Shown piece by piece: positions 13,768-21,700 of a DNA stretch of 33,910 nucleotides; position 1 is the stretch's first letter; each line of letters opens with the position of its first letter. The position numbers and the translations under genes are program-made. This DNA comes from CAYLZO01 sp964387775 (lineage in GTDB: Bacteria; Chloroflexota; Anaerolineae; JAAYZQ01): NCBI GenBank assembly GCA_964387775.1, contig CAYLZO010000023.1:1-33910 (forward strand), in the 5' to 3' direction. A model generated the notes under the pieces. The model had not been told where the DNA came from. It searched no databases and saw nothing but the letters and a program-made list of their open reading frames with translations.

Positions 13768-15216
13768 CTAGGGCTCGCTGGCCAGAATGGCGTTGGTGTC
13801 GCGGGCAGCCTGGTCGAGGGCCGTCTGCGGGTCGGCGTAGCCGTGGGTGACGGACAGGATGGCAGTGTAGAGCACGTCGCGGACCTCAAAGGCGGCGGGC
13901 ACGGCGGGCTCGGGGCGGGCGTGGGGCAGGATGCCCGCGACCTGCTCCTGGACAAAGGGGTGGGCCTCCAGGGTATCGGTCATGACCTCCAGGGCGGTGA
14001 GGCGCACAGGCATGGTCTCCAGTTCGGCCGCCCAGCGGGCCGTCTGTTCCCGGTCGGTGAACCAGCGGATCAGGCGCCAGGCGGCCCGTTCTCGCTCCAG
14101 GTCGCTCTGCACGATGAAAAAGCTGCCGCCGTAGAGGGCCGTCGCCGGGCTCTGCAGATTCTCCTGGGGGATCAGGACCTGGTGCCAGCGGAAGGGGGGC
14201 ACGCCGTTTTGCACGGCGGCCTCGTAGGCTTCGACGTAGAGGCGGCTGTTGCCCGTGGACGAGAAGGTGAAGGCGGCCTGGCCGTTGGCAAAAGCGACAT
14301 AATCCCCGTAGGGTTCCTGGGGCCGCCAGGCGAGACCGGAATCGATGAGGCGGCGCAGCAGCGCCAGGCTCTCGATACCGGCCGGGCTGTTGAAGCGGGC
14401 CTGCCGGCCTGTTTCGTCCAACTGGCGTCCGCCTCGGCTGTAGAGCCAGGCGTCAAAGACGGACACGCTCTCGACAAAGGGATAGCAGCCGACGCCGGTC
14501 TGGATGACGACGTCGTAACACGCCTGCTCGAACTCGGCCCAGGTGGTGGGAGGGTGATCCCAGCCGGCCTGGGCCAGGAGCGATTCGTTGACCCACATCC
14601 CGACGGCGTTCTGGGCAAAGGGGAAGGCCAGGAGCTGCCGGCCAAAGCCGGGCAGCCGGCCCGCTTCCAGGTAGCCGGGGGGAATGGCCGCCAGGTCCTC
14701 GTCGGTCAGGCCCAGCTCGGGATCGTTCAGATAGGCATCGAGGGGCACGACGATGCCTGCCTGGGCGTACTCGGCGATCATGCTGGGAAAGGCGACGGCC
14801 AGGTGGGGCGGTTCGCCGGCTTCGCCGGACGCCAGGGCGGCCTGCATCGCGCCATCGAGGCCCACGTAGCCGCTCTTGGGCACGATCTCGACCCGGACGT
14901 CGGGGTTCTCGGCCTCGAAATCGCGGATCATCTCCCCCAACAGAAGGCCCTGCGAGCGGTCCAGGGCGTAGGGCTCCCAGAAGGTGATGGCCGTGAGGCC
15001 GGGCGGCAGGGTCTCGGTCGGTTCAGCCGGGATGAGCGCGACTGTTGGTTCAGGCGTCTCCGGCAGCGGTTCGACGGTGGGCGGCACAAACTCGCAGCCG
15101 AGCACGAGGATCAGGACCAAGACTCCGAGAAGGATGATTCGAATCATCCACTGGTCTGTCCTGATTCTGATGGATCTGGACGTCGTCTCCTGTGCTCCAT
15201 CCAGAGGCTGACTCAC
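13768..15216 (-). CDS. ABC transporter sugar-type solute-binding lipoprotein (family 1)
   Basis: 482 residues from GTG 15216, 8 nt after AAGGAG; an ATG at 15147 would start right at the hydrophobic segment but has a poor ribosome binding site. MIRIILLGVLVLILVLGC gives a lipoprotein signal with the lipidated Cys near residue 41, then a Pro/Glu/Thr linker. The mature part is an extracellular solute-binding protein of family 1: ITFWEPY at ~78, IRDFEAENPDVRVEIV, MQAALASGEAGEPPHLAV, PFAQNAVGMWVNESLL, PPTTWAEFEQAC, a C-terminal helix pair and AAWRLIRWFTDREQTARWA. It should capture a carbohydrate or polyol for a CUT1 permease. No permease is in its own operon; the nearest are the MalF/MalG-like genes on the opposite strand, divergent from it. 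Confidence 0.87.
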   Translation of the reverse strand: MSQPLDGAQETTSRSIRIRTDQWMIRIILLGVLVLILVLGCEFVPPTVEPLPETPEPTVALIPAEPTETLPPGLTAITFWEPYALDRSQGLLLGEMIRDFEAENPDVRVEIVPKSGYVGLDGAMQAALASGEAGEPPHLAVAFPSMIAEYAQAGIVVPLDAYLNDPELGLTDEDLAAIPPGYLEAGRLPGFGRQLLAFPFAQNAVGMWVNESLLAQAGWDHPPTTWAEFEQACYDVVIQTGVGCYPFVESVSVFDAWLYSRGGRQLDETGRQARFNSPAGIESLALLRRLIDSGLAWRPQEPYGDYVAFANGQAAFTFSSTGNSRLYVEAYEAAVQNGVPPFRWHQVLIPQENLQSPATALYGGSFFIVQSDLERERAAWRLIRWFTDREQTARWAAELETMPVRLTALEVMTDTLEAHPFVQEQVAGILPHARPEPAVPAAFEVRDVLYTAILSVTHGYADPQTALDQAARDTNAILASEP

Positions 15217-15251
15217 AATCGAAGCTCCTTGAACGTCGTTTTCAGGGGCTC

Positions 15252-15280
15252 ATTATACACCACTTCTCGGCCCTTGTCAC
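15252..15280 (-). promoter_or_regulatory. Sigma70-type promoter of the solute-binding/DUF6884/NERD operon
   Basis: GTGACA (15280-15275), 17-nt spacer, TATAAT (15257-15252) on the minus strand. The predicted start near 15245 leaves a ~30-nt leader with AAGGAG before GTG 15216. Confidence 0.78.
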
Positions 15281-15370
15281 GTTTTGCTCGACGATTCTAG
15301 CCATCCTCTTTGAAGGCTGGGCATCAGATGTTGCCTTCAATGACTGCCCTGGAGAAAAAAAGTGGAAGGG

Positions 15371-15413
15371 TACTGCATATTGTGCGCGCACGGAACGCGC
15401 ACAACATGCAGTA
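15371..15413. promoter_or_regulatory. 18-bp palindrome between divergent promoters
   Basis: TACTGCATATTGTGCGCG (15371-15388) and its near-perfect complement (15396-15413, one mismatch) flank a 7-nt centre. It lies in a 480-bp intergenic region, about 90 bp from the minus-strand -35 and about 95 bp from the plus-strand -35. Neither side has an adjacent U-tract, so an operator or a dispersed repeat is as likely as a terminator. Confidence 0.5.
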
Positions 15414-15507
15414 TCTGCGCTCTATAACGAGTTGAAATAAGCTTGAATTGGAAGAAAAAAGTTCCCACTCGTAGCGGGTTGGTGGAGGCAAGTCGCTGGG
15501 GCGCAGA

Positions 15508-15536
15508 TTGACAAGGAGGTCAAGATGGGTTATAAT
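15508..15536 (+). promoter_or_regulatory. Perfect-consensus sigma70 promoter of the composite transporter operon
   Basis: TTGACA (15508-15513), 17-nt spacer, TATAAT (15531-15536). The predicted start is near 15543, giving a leader of about 150 nt before the first permease. An AGGAGGT inside the spacer is not in the transcript and should not be read as a ribosome binding site. Confidence 0.88.
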
Positions 15537-15558
15537 ACGCGTCGGGAGGAGAAGTTCA

Positions 15559-15696
15559 ATGGGGAAGTTCCATACGGTGTCTGGTGGGCCCGCACCTGAA
15601 CCCGGCGGAATCTCCGGGCAGGTGTTTTCATTCGATACTATGCGAAGCGTCATACCTGATCTTGCCCGAATCGGCGTGCTGGGAGAGTTTGGATGA
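15559..15696 (+). CDS. Possible 45-residue leader peptide
   Basis: ATG 15559 follows GGGAGGAG (15544-15551) by 7 nt, a stronger site than that of the permease itself. The frame runs 45 codons (MGKFHTVSGG ... RIGVLGEFG) and its TGA (15694-15696) overlaps the permease ATG (15693) as ATGA, the usual sign of translational coupling. There is no hydrophobic segment. A hairpin with a U-tract lies inside it (15593-15628), so its translation could decide read-through. It has no recognisable homology, and it may be a coincidental open frame; the strong ribosome binding site and exact stop/start overlap are the case for it. Confidence 0.45.
   Translation: MGKFHTVSGGPAPEPGGISGQVFSFDTMRSVIPDLARIGVLGEFG
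15593..15628 (+). terminator. Attenuator-like hairpin in the transporter leader
   Basis: CACCTG (15593-15598) pairs with CAGGTG (15619-15624), and CCCGG/CCGGG pair inside. TTTTC follows directly. It lies about 50 nt after the predicted start and 65 nt before the first permease, within the possible leader ORF, so it may act as a conditional terminator. Confidence 0.5.
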
Positions 15697-17189
15697 GCAC
15701 CCAAGTGGAGGGCAAGGGATCGGGTCTAGGGACAGGTGGCGTTGTTCTGGATAAATCTCCTTTTTCCGGTCGTAAAGGTCGAGTTCGCAGGGAGACCCTG
15801 ACCGCCTACCTCTTTTTGCTTCCAGCCATCCTCATCATCTTTGTCTTTGGCCTCTGGCCGGTTCTCCACGCGCTCTATGTCAGCTTCCACAGATGGAACA
15901 TCAAACCCAGGGGCTCGGAGTGTCTGCCCTATTGGTTAGCTTCTCTGGGTGGGGGTTCTGGTGAAGCTGTAGAACAGACCGACTGCCGGGGCGTGAGCAA
16001 CTATGTGGATCTCCTCGGCTTGCAGAACGTGCCGGCGATCGTGGGACTCGTCCTCTTTGTCGTTCTCGGCGTTTTGGCCTATAGCCTCTGGAAGCGAGGC
16101 CGGGAGCCATTCAGGAGCGAGGGCCGGCATTTCGCCGCCGCAGGGGCCGTGATGGTCCTTGCCCTCGTGATCTTGGGCCTGTCGCTGCCGGGGCTCGCCG
16201 AGTCAGGTGAGTGGACGTATCTGGTGAGTATCGGCCTCCTCCTGCTGGCCTGGCTCATTTGGAAGGGCGCGAGCCAGACCGATTCGACCTTTCGGCTGAT
16301 TCTGCGCTTGATGTCTGTCAGTGCCCTGATCGGTGCGGCAGCCTACTTTTTCTTTGTCGATTTCCAGCGGATGTGGGAGTTGGGCAACCAGGACTTTTAC
16401 AAGTCCATCATCTACACCGTGTTCTACTCCATGGGCACTGTGCCGGTCCAGTTGGGCGTATCGTTGGCCCTGGCTTACGTCCTCTTTCAGGGTGTGCGAG
16501 GACAGGGCGCCTTCCGCCTCCTCTATTTTATGCCCTACATCGCGCCCTCAGTGGCGACGGCCGTGGTCTTTAAGCGCATCTTTTCCCTGCGGGATACGGG
16601 CTTGATGAACAAATTCATCGGCTTGACGGGGATGGAGCCGTTAAGGTGGCTGCACGAGGCCAAGGGGATCAATCTGGTGCTCCTGGACCTCGTCAATCAG
16701 ACCTTTGGCACGACCTGGACCTGGCCCGAGTTTTCCGATCCGCTGAACGTCATCCTCAGCGGTCCGAGCCTGGCGCTGATGTCGATCATCATCTACAACT
16801 GGTGGGTGTTCATCGGTTACGACACGGTCATCTACCTGGCGGGCCTGGGCAGCATCCCCCACGAGCTGTACGAAGCCGCCGAGATCGACGGCGCCGGGCG
16901 CTGGGCCCTTTTTCGCAAGATCACCATCCCTCTGCTCTCGCCGACGACGTTCTTTTTGACCATCATCGCCACGATTGGCACGTTCAAAGCCTTCAACCAC
17001 ATCTGGATCATGAAAGAGCTGGCTGCCCGCAAGACGGTGGACACGGCCAGTATCCTGATCTTTCAGACCTTCCGCGGCGACGGCCAGTTTGGCGAAGCCT
17101 CGGCGATGGCGTTTATCCTGTTTGGCATTATTCTGGCGCTCTCGCAGATTCAAAACCGCATCGGAGAGAAACTGGTTTTCTATGGCTAA
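15693..17189 (+). CDS. MalF-like ABC sugar permease with a four-helix insertion
   Basis: 498 residues from ATG 15693, behind GGGAGAG. An N-terminal ~35-residue cytoplasmic tail is followed by the usual first helix (YLFLLPAILIIFVFGLWPVLHALYVSF split over ~39-66) and S-N-Y-V-D-L-L (~101). Where CUT1 permeases continue within about 10 residues, ~115 residues are inserted with four hydrophobic segments (about VPAIVGLVLFVVLGVLAY, AAAGAVMVLALVILGLSL, YLVSIGLLLLAWLIW and LMSVSALIGAAAYFFF). The normal permease core resumes at F-Y-K-S-I-I-Y-T (~235). The cytoplasmic coupling loop is intact (EAAEIDGAG at ~394, then RKITIPLLSP). Family members are about 290-310 residues. It should form a pair with the next gene, whose start overlaps this stop by 8 bp. 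No sugar-type (MalK) ATPase is nearby. Confidence 0.9.
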   Translation: MSTQVEGKGSGLGTGGVVLDKSPFSGRKGRVRRETLTAYLFLLPAILIIFVFGLWPVLHALYVSFHRWNIKPRGSECLPYWLASLGGGSGEAVEQTDCRGVSNYVDLLGLQNVPAIVGLVLFVVLGVLAYSLWKRGREPFRSEGRHFAAAGAVMVLALVILGLSLPGLAESGEWTYLVSIGLLLLAWLIWKGASQTDSTFRLILRLMSVSALIGAAAYFFFVDFQRMWELGNQDFYKSIIYTVFYSMGTVPVQLGVSLALAYVLFQGVRGQGAFRLLYFMPYIAPSVATAVVFKRIFSLRDTGLMNKFIGLTGMEPLRWLHEAKGINLVLLDLVNQTFGTTWTWPEFSDPLNVILSGPSLALMSIIIYNWWVFIGYDTVIYLAGLGSIPHELYEAAEIDGAGRWALFRKITIPLLSPTTFFLTIIATIGTFKAFNHIWIMKELAARKTVDTASILIFQTFRGDGQFGEASAMAFILFGIILALSQIQNRIGEKLVFYG

Positions 17190-18576
17190 CTGGACGGAAT
17201 CTGGTTCGGTTGTGGAGCTGATCCGCACGGGCCTTTCGCGGGGGCTGGTTTATCTTGTCCTGCTTGCCGGCGCCGCCGTGATGCTCTTGCCTTTTCTGTG
17301 GATGCTCAGCACCTCGGTGATGACCATCGGCGAGGCAAACTCGGGCCGGCTTTTGCCCCGTTCCACGCGGTTATCCTGCCCCTATGTGAATCTGATCAAG
17401 TACGACAGGGACGGCACCGTCACCAACTTTGCCGTCAGCCCTTCGGTGCGGCCCGGTGAACAAGAACTGCATACCGATAGTTATTATGTTGCAGTGCAGC
17501 AGGACGAAGGGACGGGACAATACCAGTTCCAGCTCGTGGACAATCGGGCCGACCCGGTGCCCATCGCGCCGGTGAACGATCCTCAGGGGCCGCTCACCGA
17601 CGACTGGCAGCCGATCCCCGAAGGAGGCGGGATGGTGGATACGGGCCGGGGGCTCCAGATCACCTTTGCCCCACCCAGCACCTATCCGGTGGACACGTCG
17701 TTGGACCGCCGCTCGGGCGCCTCGCGTACCGAATACGTGAACTGCTGCGAGTTCCCGTCAAGTATGCTGGAGAAGCAACTGGCCGACCGGGCCGAGCGCC
17801 AATACACCGGCCGCGAGATCCCGGAGGACCTGAGCGATTGCCGGACTGTGGGGGCCAAGGTCAACTACTTTTTCGGCGAATTCATCGGGGGCAACTACTG
17901 GCAGGCGTGGGTCACGGCCGATTTTCGGGAATACATGGGCAACAGCGTCGTCCTGACGGCCATCACCCTGGCCGGCATCTTGGTCGTATCCACGCTGGCG
18001 GCCTATGCTTTTGGCCGGATGGAGTTTCCGGGGCGCAGTTTTTTGTTCGCCCTGCTGCTCTCGACGATGATGATCCCGGAAACGGTGACCATGATTCCCA
18101 ACTTTTTGACTGTGACAGGGAATAATCCATTTTTGCCCTTTATCAACTGGTACGACAACTGGCCGGCATTGACGGTGCCCTTTATGGCCAGCTTTTTCAA
18201 CATCTTTCTCCTGCGCCAGTTCTTTGCCCAGATCCCGGAAGACCTGTGGGATGCGGCCCGCATCGATGGCGCCGGACACCTACGCTTCTTGATCCAGGTC
18301 GTGCTGCCGCTATCCAAGGCGCCGATCATGACCGTCATCATCTTTGCCTTCATCGGTTCGTGGAACGCGCTGCTGTGGCCCTTGATCGCGACCAAGGCGG
18401 GTTCCGATTGGTGGCCCATTTCCGTCGGTTTGCAGAACTTTGTCAGCGAAGCCGGACCCGAGACCCATCTGTGGATGGCCGGGGCGAGCATCAGCATGCT
18501 CCCGGTCTTGATACTCTACTTTCTCGCACAGAAGCAGTTCATCGAAGGCATTGCCACGACCGGTTTGAAAGGATAA
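17182..18576 (+). CDS. MalG-like ABC sugar permease with a large extracytoplasmic insertion
   Basis: 464 residues from ATG 17182, overlapping the MalF-like gene by 8 bp. Helix 1 is LVYLVLLAGAAVMLLPFLWML (~23-43), ending in the typical S-T-S-V-M. Normal MalG proteins reach helix 2 after about 50-60 residues; here ~205 residues intervene (about 46-250), a hydrophilic domain with four Cys (LSCPY, NCCEF, LSDC) and beta-rich stretches (YYVAVQQDEGTGQYQFQLVD). The topology places it outside the membrane, where binding proteins dock. The core then follows: N-S-V-V-L-T-A at ~254, FGRMEFPGR, the coupling loop DAARIDGAGHLRF near 356 (DAA instead of EAA) and the C-terminal IEGIATTGLKG typical of MalG. 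It pairs with the gene before it. The extra domain is not recognised as a known family. Confidence 0.9.
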   Translation: MANWTESGSVVELIRTGLSRGLVYLVLLAGAAVMLLPFLWMLSTSVMTIGEANSGRLLPRSTRLSCPYVNLIKYDRDGTVTNFAVSPSVRPGEQELHTDSYYVAVQQDEGTGQYQFQLVDNRADPVPIAPVNDPQGPLTDDWQPIPEGGGMVDTGRGLQITFAPPSTYPVDTSLDRRSGASRTEYVNCCEFPSSMLEKQLADRAERQYTGREIPEDLSDCRTVGAKVNYFFGEFIGGNYWQAWVTADFREYMGNSVVLTAITLAGILVVSTLAAYAFGRMEFPGRSFLFALLLSTMMIPETVTMIPNFLTVTGNNPFLPFINWYDNWPALTVPFMASFFNIFLLRQFFAQIPEDLWDAARIDGAGHLRFLIQVVLPLSKAPIMTVIIFAFIGSWNALLWPLIATKAGSDWWPISVGLQNFVSEAGPETHLWMAGASISMLPVLILYFLAQKQFIEGIATTGLKG

Positions 18577-18728
18577 CCTCGAAAGCACAGAGGCCGGTCC
18601 CGGTCTTGGGGGCGGCGCTGTGCACCGAGCTATGAATGAAGAAAGGGGGTGAGGCCGACCCAACGAGATACGTGCTAACCGTCGATCGAGCCATTTCAAA
18701 ATCTTGAAAAATGGAGGAGAGAAACAAA

Positions 18729-21700
18729 ATGCGTAAAAAGTGGATCTATATTCTGATGCTGGCCGCTCTGGTGGTCCCCTTGATCCTGACGGCCTGTGGG
18801 CCCACAGAGGCGCCGACCGAACCGCCGCCAGAGGCCGAACCGACCAGCCCACCTGAAGAGGCTGAGCCGACGGCCGCACCTGAAGAGCCCGAGCCTATGG
18901 AGGGCTACGAGGGCGTGGACCCCACCGGCCAGACGGTCCTGTGGTGGCACCAGCACACCAAGGAGCGCCAGGAAGGCCTCAACCAGATGGTGGAAGAGTT
19001 CAACAACACCAACGAGTGGGGCATCACCGTCCAGGCCGAGTACGCCGGTGGCTACAGCGAGATCTATGACAAGATGATCGCGGCCATCGCCGCCGACGAT
19101 CCCACCTTGATGCCCAACCTGACCGTTGGCTATGCCAACCAGGTGGCCAAGTACCAGCTCTCCGATGCCCTCGTGGACATGGACGAGTTCGTGGACAGCG
19201 AAAAGTGGGGCCTGACCGACGAGGAAAAGGCCGACTTTTTCCAGGGCATCTTTGAGGCGGACGTCAGCCCCGTCTTTGGCGATGGTCACTTCCGCATGGC
19301 CTTCCCGCCCAACCGCTCCATGGAGATGTTGTACTACAACCTGGACTGGTTGCAGGAGATGGGCTACGATGGGCCGCCCACGACCTGGGCCGAGTTCAAA
19401 GAGATGGCCTGCGCCGCCACCGATCCCGACGCCGGCACTGTCGGCTACGAGATCAGCACCGACGCCTCTCGCTTCTCCAGCATGGTCTTTAGCCGCCACG
19501 GCACCTACTATGAAGAAGATGGCAGCGCCTTTACCTTTACCAACGACACCGTCAAAGAGACGATGCAGTTCATAAAGGAACTCTACGACGAAGGCTGCGT
19601 CACCTTGATCGCCGAGCGCTACGGCGACCAGACCGACTTTGGCAACTACAAGACCCTCTTTACCATCGGCTCTTCCTCCGGCCTGCCCTACTACGACGCG
19701 GCGGTCAAGAGCGGTGAGCAGGGCGAGTTCATCTGGGGTGTGGCCCCCTTGCCCTACGAGGACACGGGCGACGAGCCGGTCATGAACGTCTATGGCGCCA
19801 GCGTGACCGTGCCCAAGACCACGCCCGAGCAGGAGCTGGCCGCGTGGCTGTTCGTCAAGTGGTTCACCAGCCCTGAAAACAATGCCCGCTGGGCCAAGAT
19901 CAGCAACTACTTCCCCGTCCGCGACTCGGCTGCGGCCCTGATGGAAGACTACTTTGCCGAAAACCCGGTCTATGCCGATGCCTTTGAGCTCTTGCAGTAC
20001 GGCACCTACGAGGCGCAGTGGTGCGCGTGCTACGAAGAAGTCCGCCGTATGATGGAAAACGCCTACAGCGAGATCCTCGACGGCGCCGACATCGATTCGA
20101 CCCTGGCCCAACTGGAGGCGGATGCCAACCAGAGCCTGGCCGAGAACACGCCCGAGACCATGCCCGCCGACGTGCTGGACGAGGTCAAGGCCGCCGGCAA
20201 GCTGATGGTTTCGACCGACCCCAACTATGCGCCGCAGAGCTTCCTGAACGACGAGGGCGAGCTGGACGGCTTTGACGTGGACGTGGCCAAGGCTGTCGCC
20301 GAGCGCATGGGCGTCGAGGTCGAATTCGTCACACCTGACTGGGACATGATCACCGCCGGAAACTGGGGCGGCCGCTGGGACGTGAGCATCGGCTCGATGA
20401 CGCCCACCGAGGCCCGCGCCGAGATCCTGTGGTTCACCGACCCCTACTACTACACGCCGGCTTCCTTTGCCGTTCACAGGGACAACACCGACATCCAGAC
20501 CCCGGCTGACCTGTCGGGCAAGACCGTCGGTCTGGGCACGGCGACGACCTACGAGGCCTACCTGGACGGCACCCTGTCGATCATGGGTGGCGAGATCGTC
20601 TACGATCCGCCCTCGGGTATCGAGGTCAAGCCTTACTCGACCGATGCCGAAGCGATCCAGGACCTGGCCCTGGGTGATGGCGTCCGCCTGGATGCCGTCA
20701 TGTCGGCCCAGCCGACCATCCAGAACGCCATCGACGAGGGCCTGCCCCTCAAGTACGTGGGCACCCCGGCCTTCTACGAGCCGCTGGCCTTTGCGCTGGA
20801 CAAAAAGCGTGGTCCTTCGGAAAAGATGCTGGCCCGCCTGAACACCATCCTGGCCCAGATGCAGGACGACGGCACCCTGACCGACCTCTCGCTCAAGTGG
20901 TACGGCATTGACCTGACCACGGTCGTCGAGCCGGAGGAAGGCGAGGTTCCCGAGGTCGAGCCGACCGAGGCCCCGGCGGTTTCGGGTGGCACGTTCGTCT
21001 TTGGCCGCGGCGGCGACTCGGTCCAGCTCGACCCGGCCATCGTCACCGACGGCGAGAGCTTCCGCGTCACCGGGCAGTGCCTGGAGCCGTTGTACCAGTA
21101 CGAGCCCGGCAGCACGACGCCGATCCCGGCCCTGGCCACCGAGTGCACGGCCAACGAGGACAGCACCGAGTGGACGTGCTCGCTGCGCGAAGGCGTCAAG
21201 TTCCACGATGGCACCGACTTTAACGCCGATGCCGTCATCTTTAACTTTGACCGCTGGAAGATGACCGACCACCCGCAGCACTTTGAGAGCCAGGTGTTCG
21301 AGTACTATGAGTACATGTGGTTCGGCTTTGACGACGACAGCGTCATCACCAGCGTCGAAAAGGTCGACGACTATACCGTCAAGTTCGTGCTCGGCGCCCC
21401 GCTGGCTCCCTTCCTGGCCAACCTGGCCATGGACATGTTCGCCATCTCCAGCCCGGCCGCCCTCGAAGAGTACGGCGAGGACTATGGCACGCCGGCGGCT
21501 GGCTGCGTCGGCACCGGCCCCTTCAAGTTCGAGGAGTGGGTCGAGGGCGATCACATCACCGTCAGTGCCTACGAGGACTACTGGGGTGGCCGCCCGACCA
21601 TCGACGAGATCGTCTGGCGCGTCATCCCTGACGACTCGGCTCGCTTCCTGGCCCTCCGGGCGGGCGACATCCACGCCCTGGAGCAGGCCACGGCCGAGGA

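Noticed and set aside
13465..15300. 611-codon plus-strand frame over the solute-binding lipoprotein
   Set aside because: Shadow of the minus-strand genes; no domain, no promoter in that direction, and it runs through the divergent promoter region.
15524..15540. Gene start at ATG 15524 behind AGGAGGT
   Set aside because: The site lies inside the promoter spacer, upstream of the predicted transcript start.
15543..15692. Guanidine (ykkC-type) or other riboswitch ahead of the importer
   Set aside because: Considered because of the ureohydrolase; the conserved guanidine-I motif elements are not visible, and the only structure seen is one simple hairpin.
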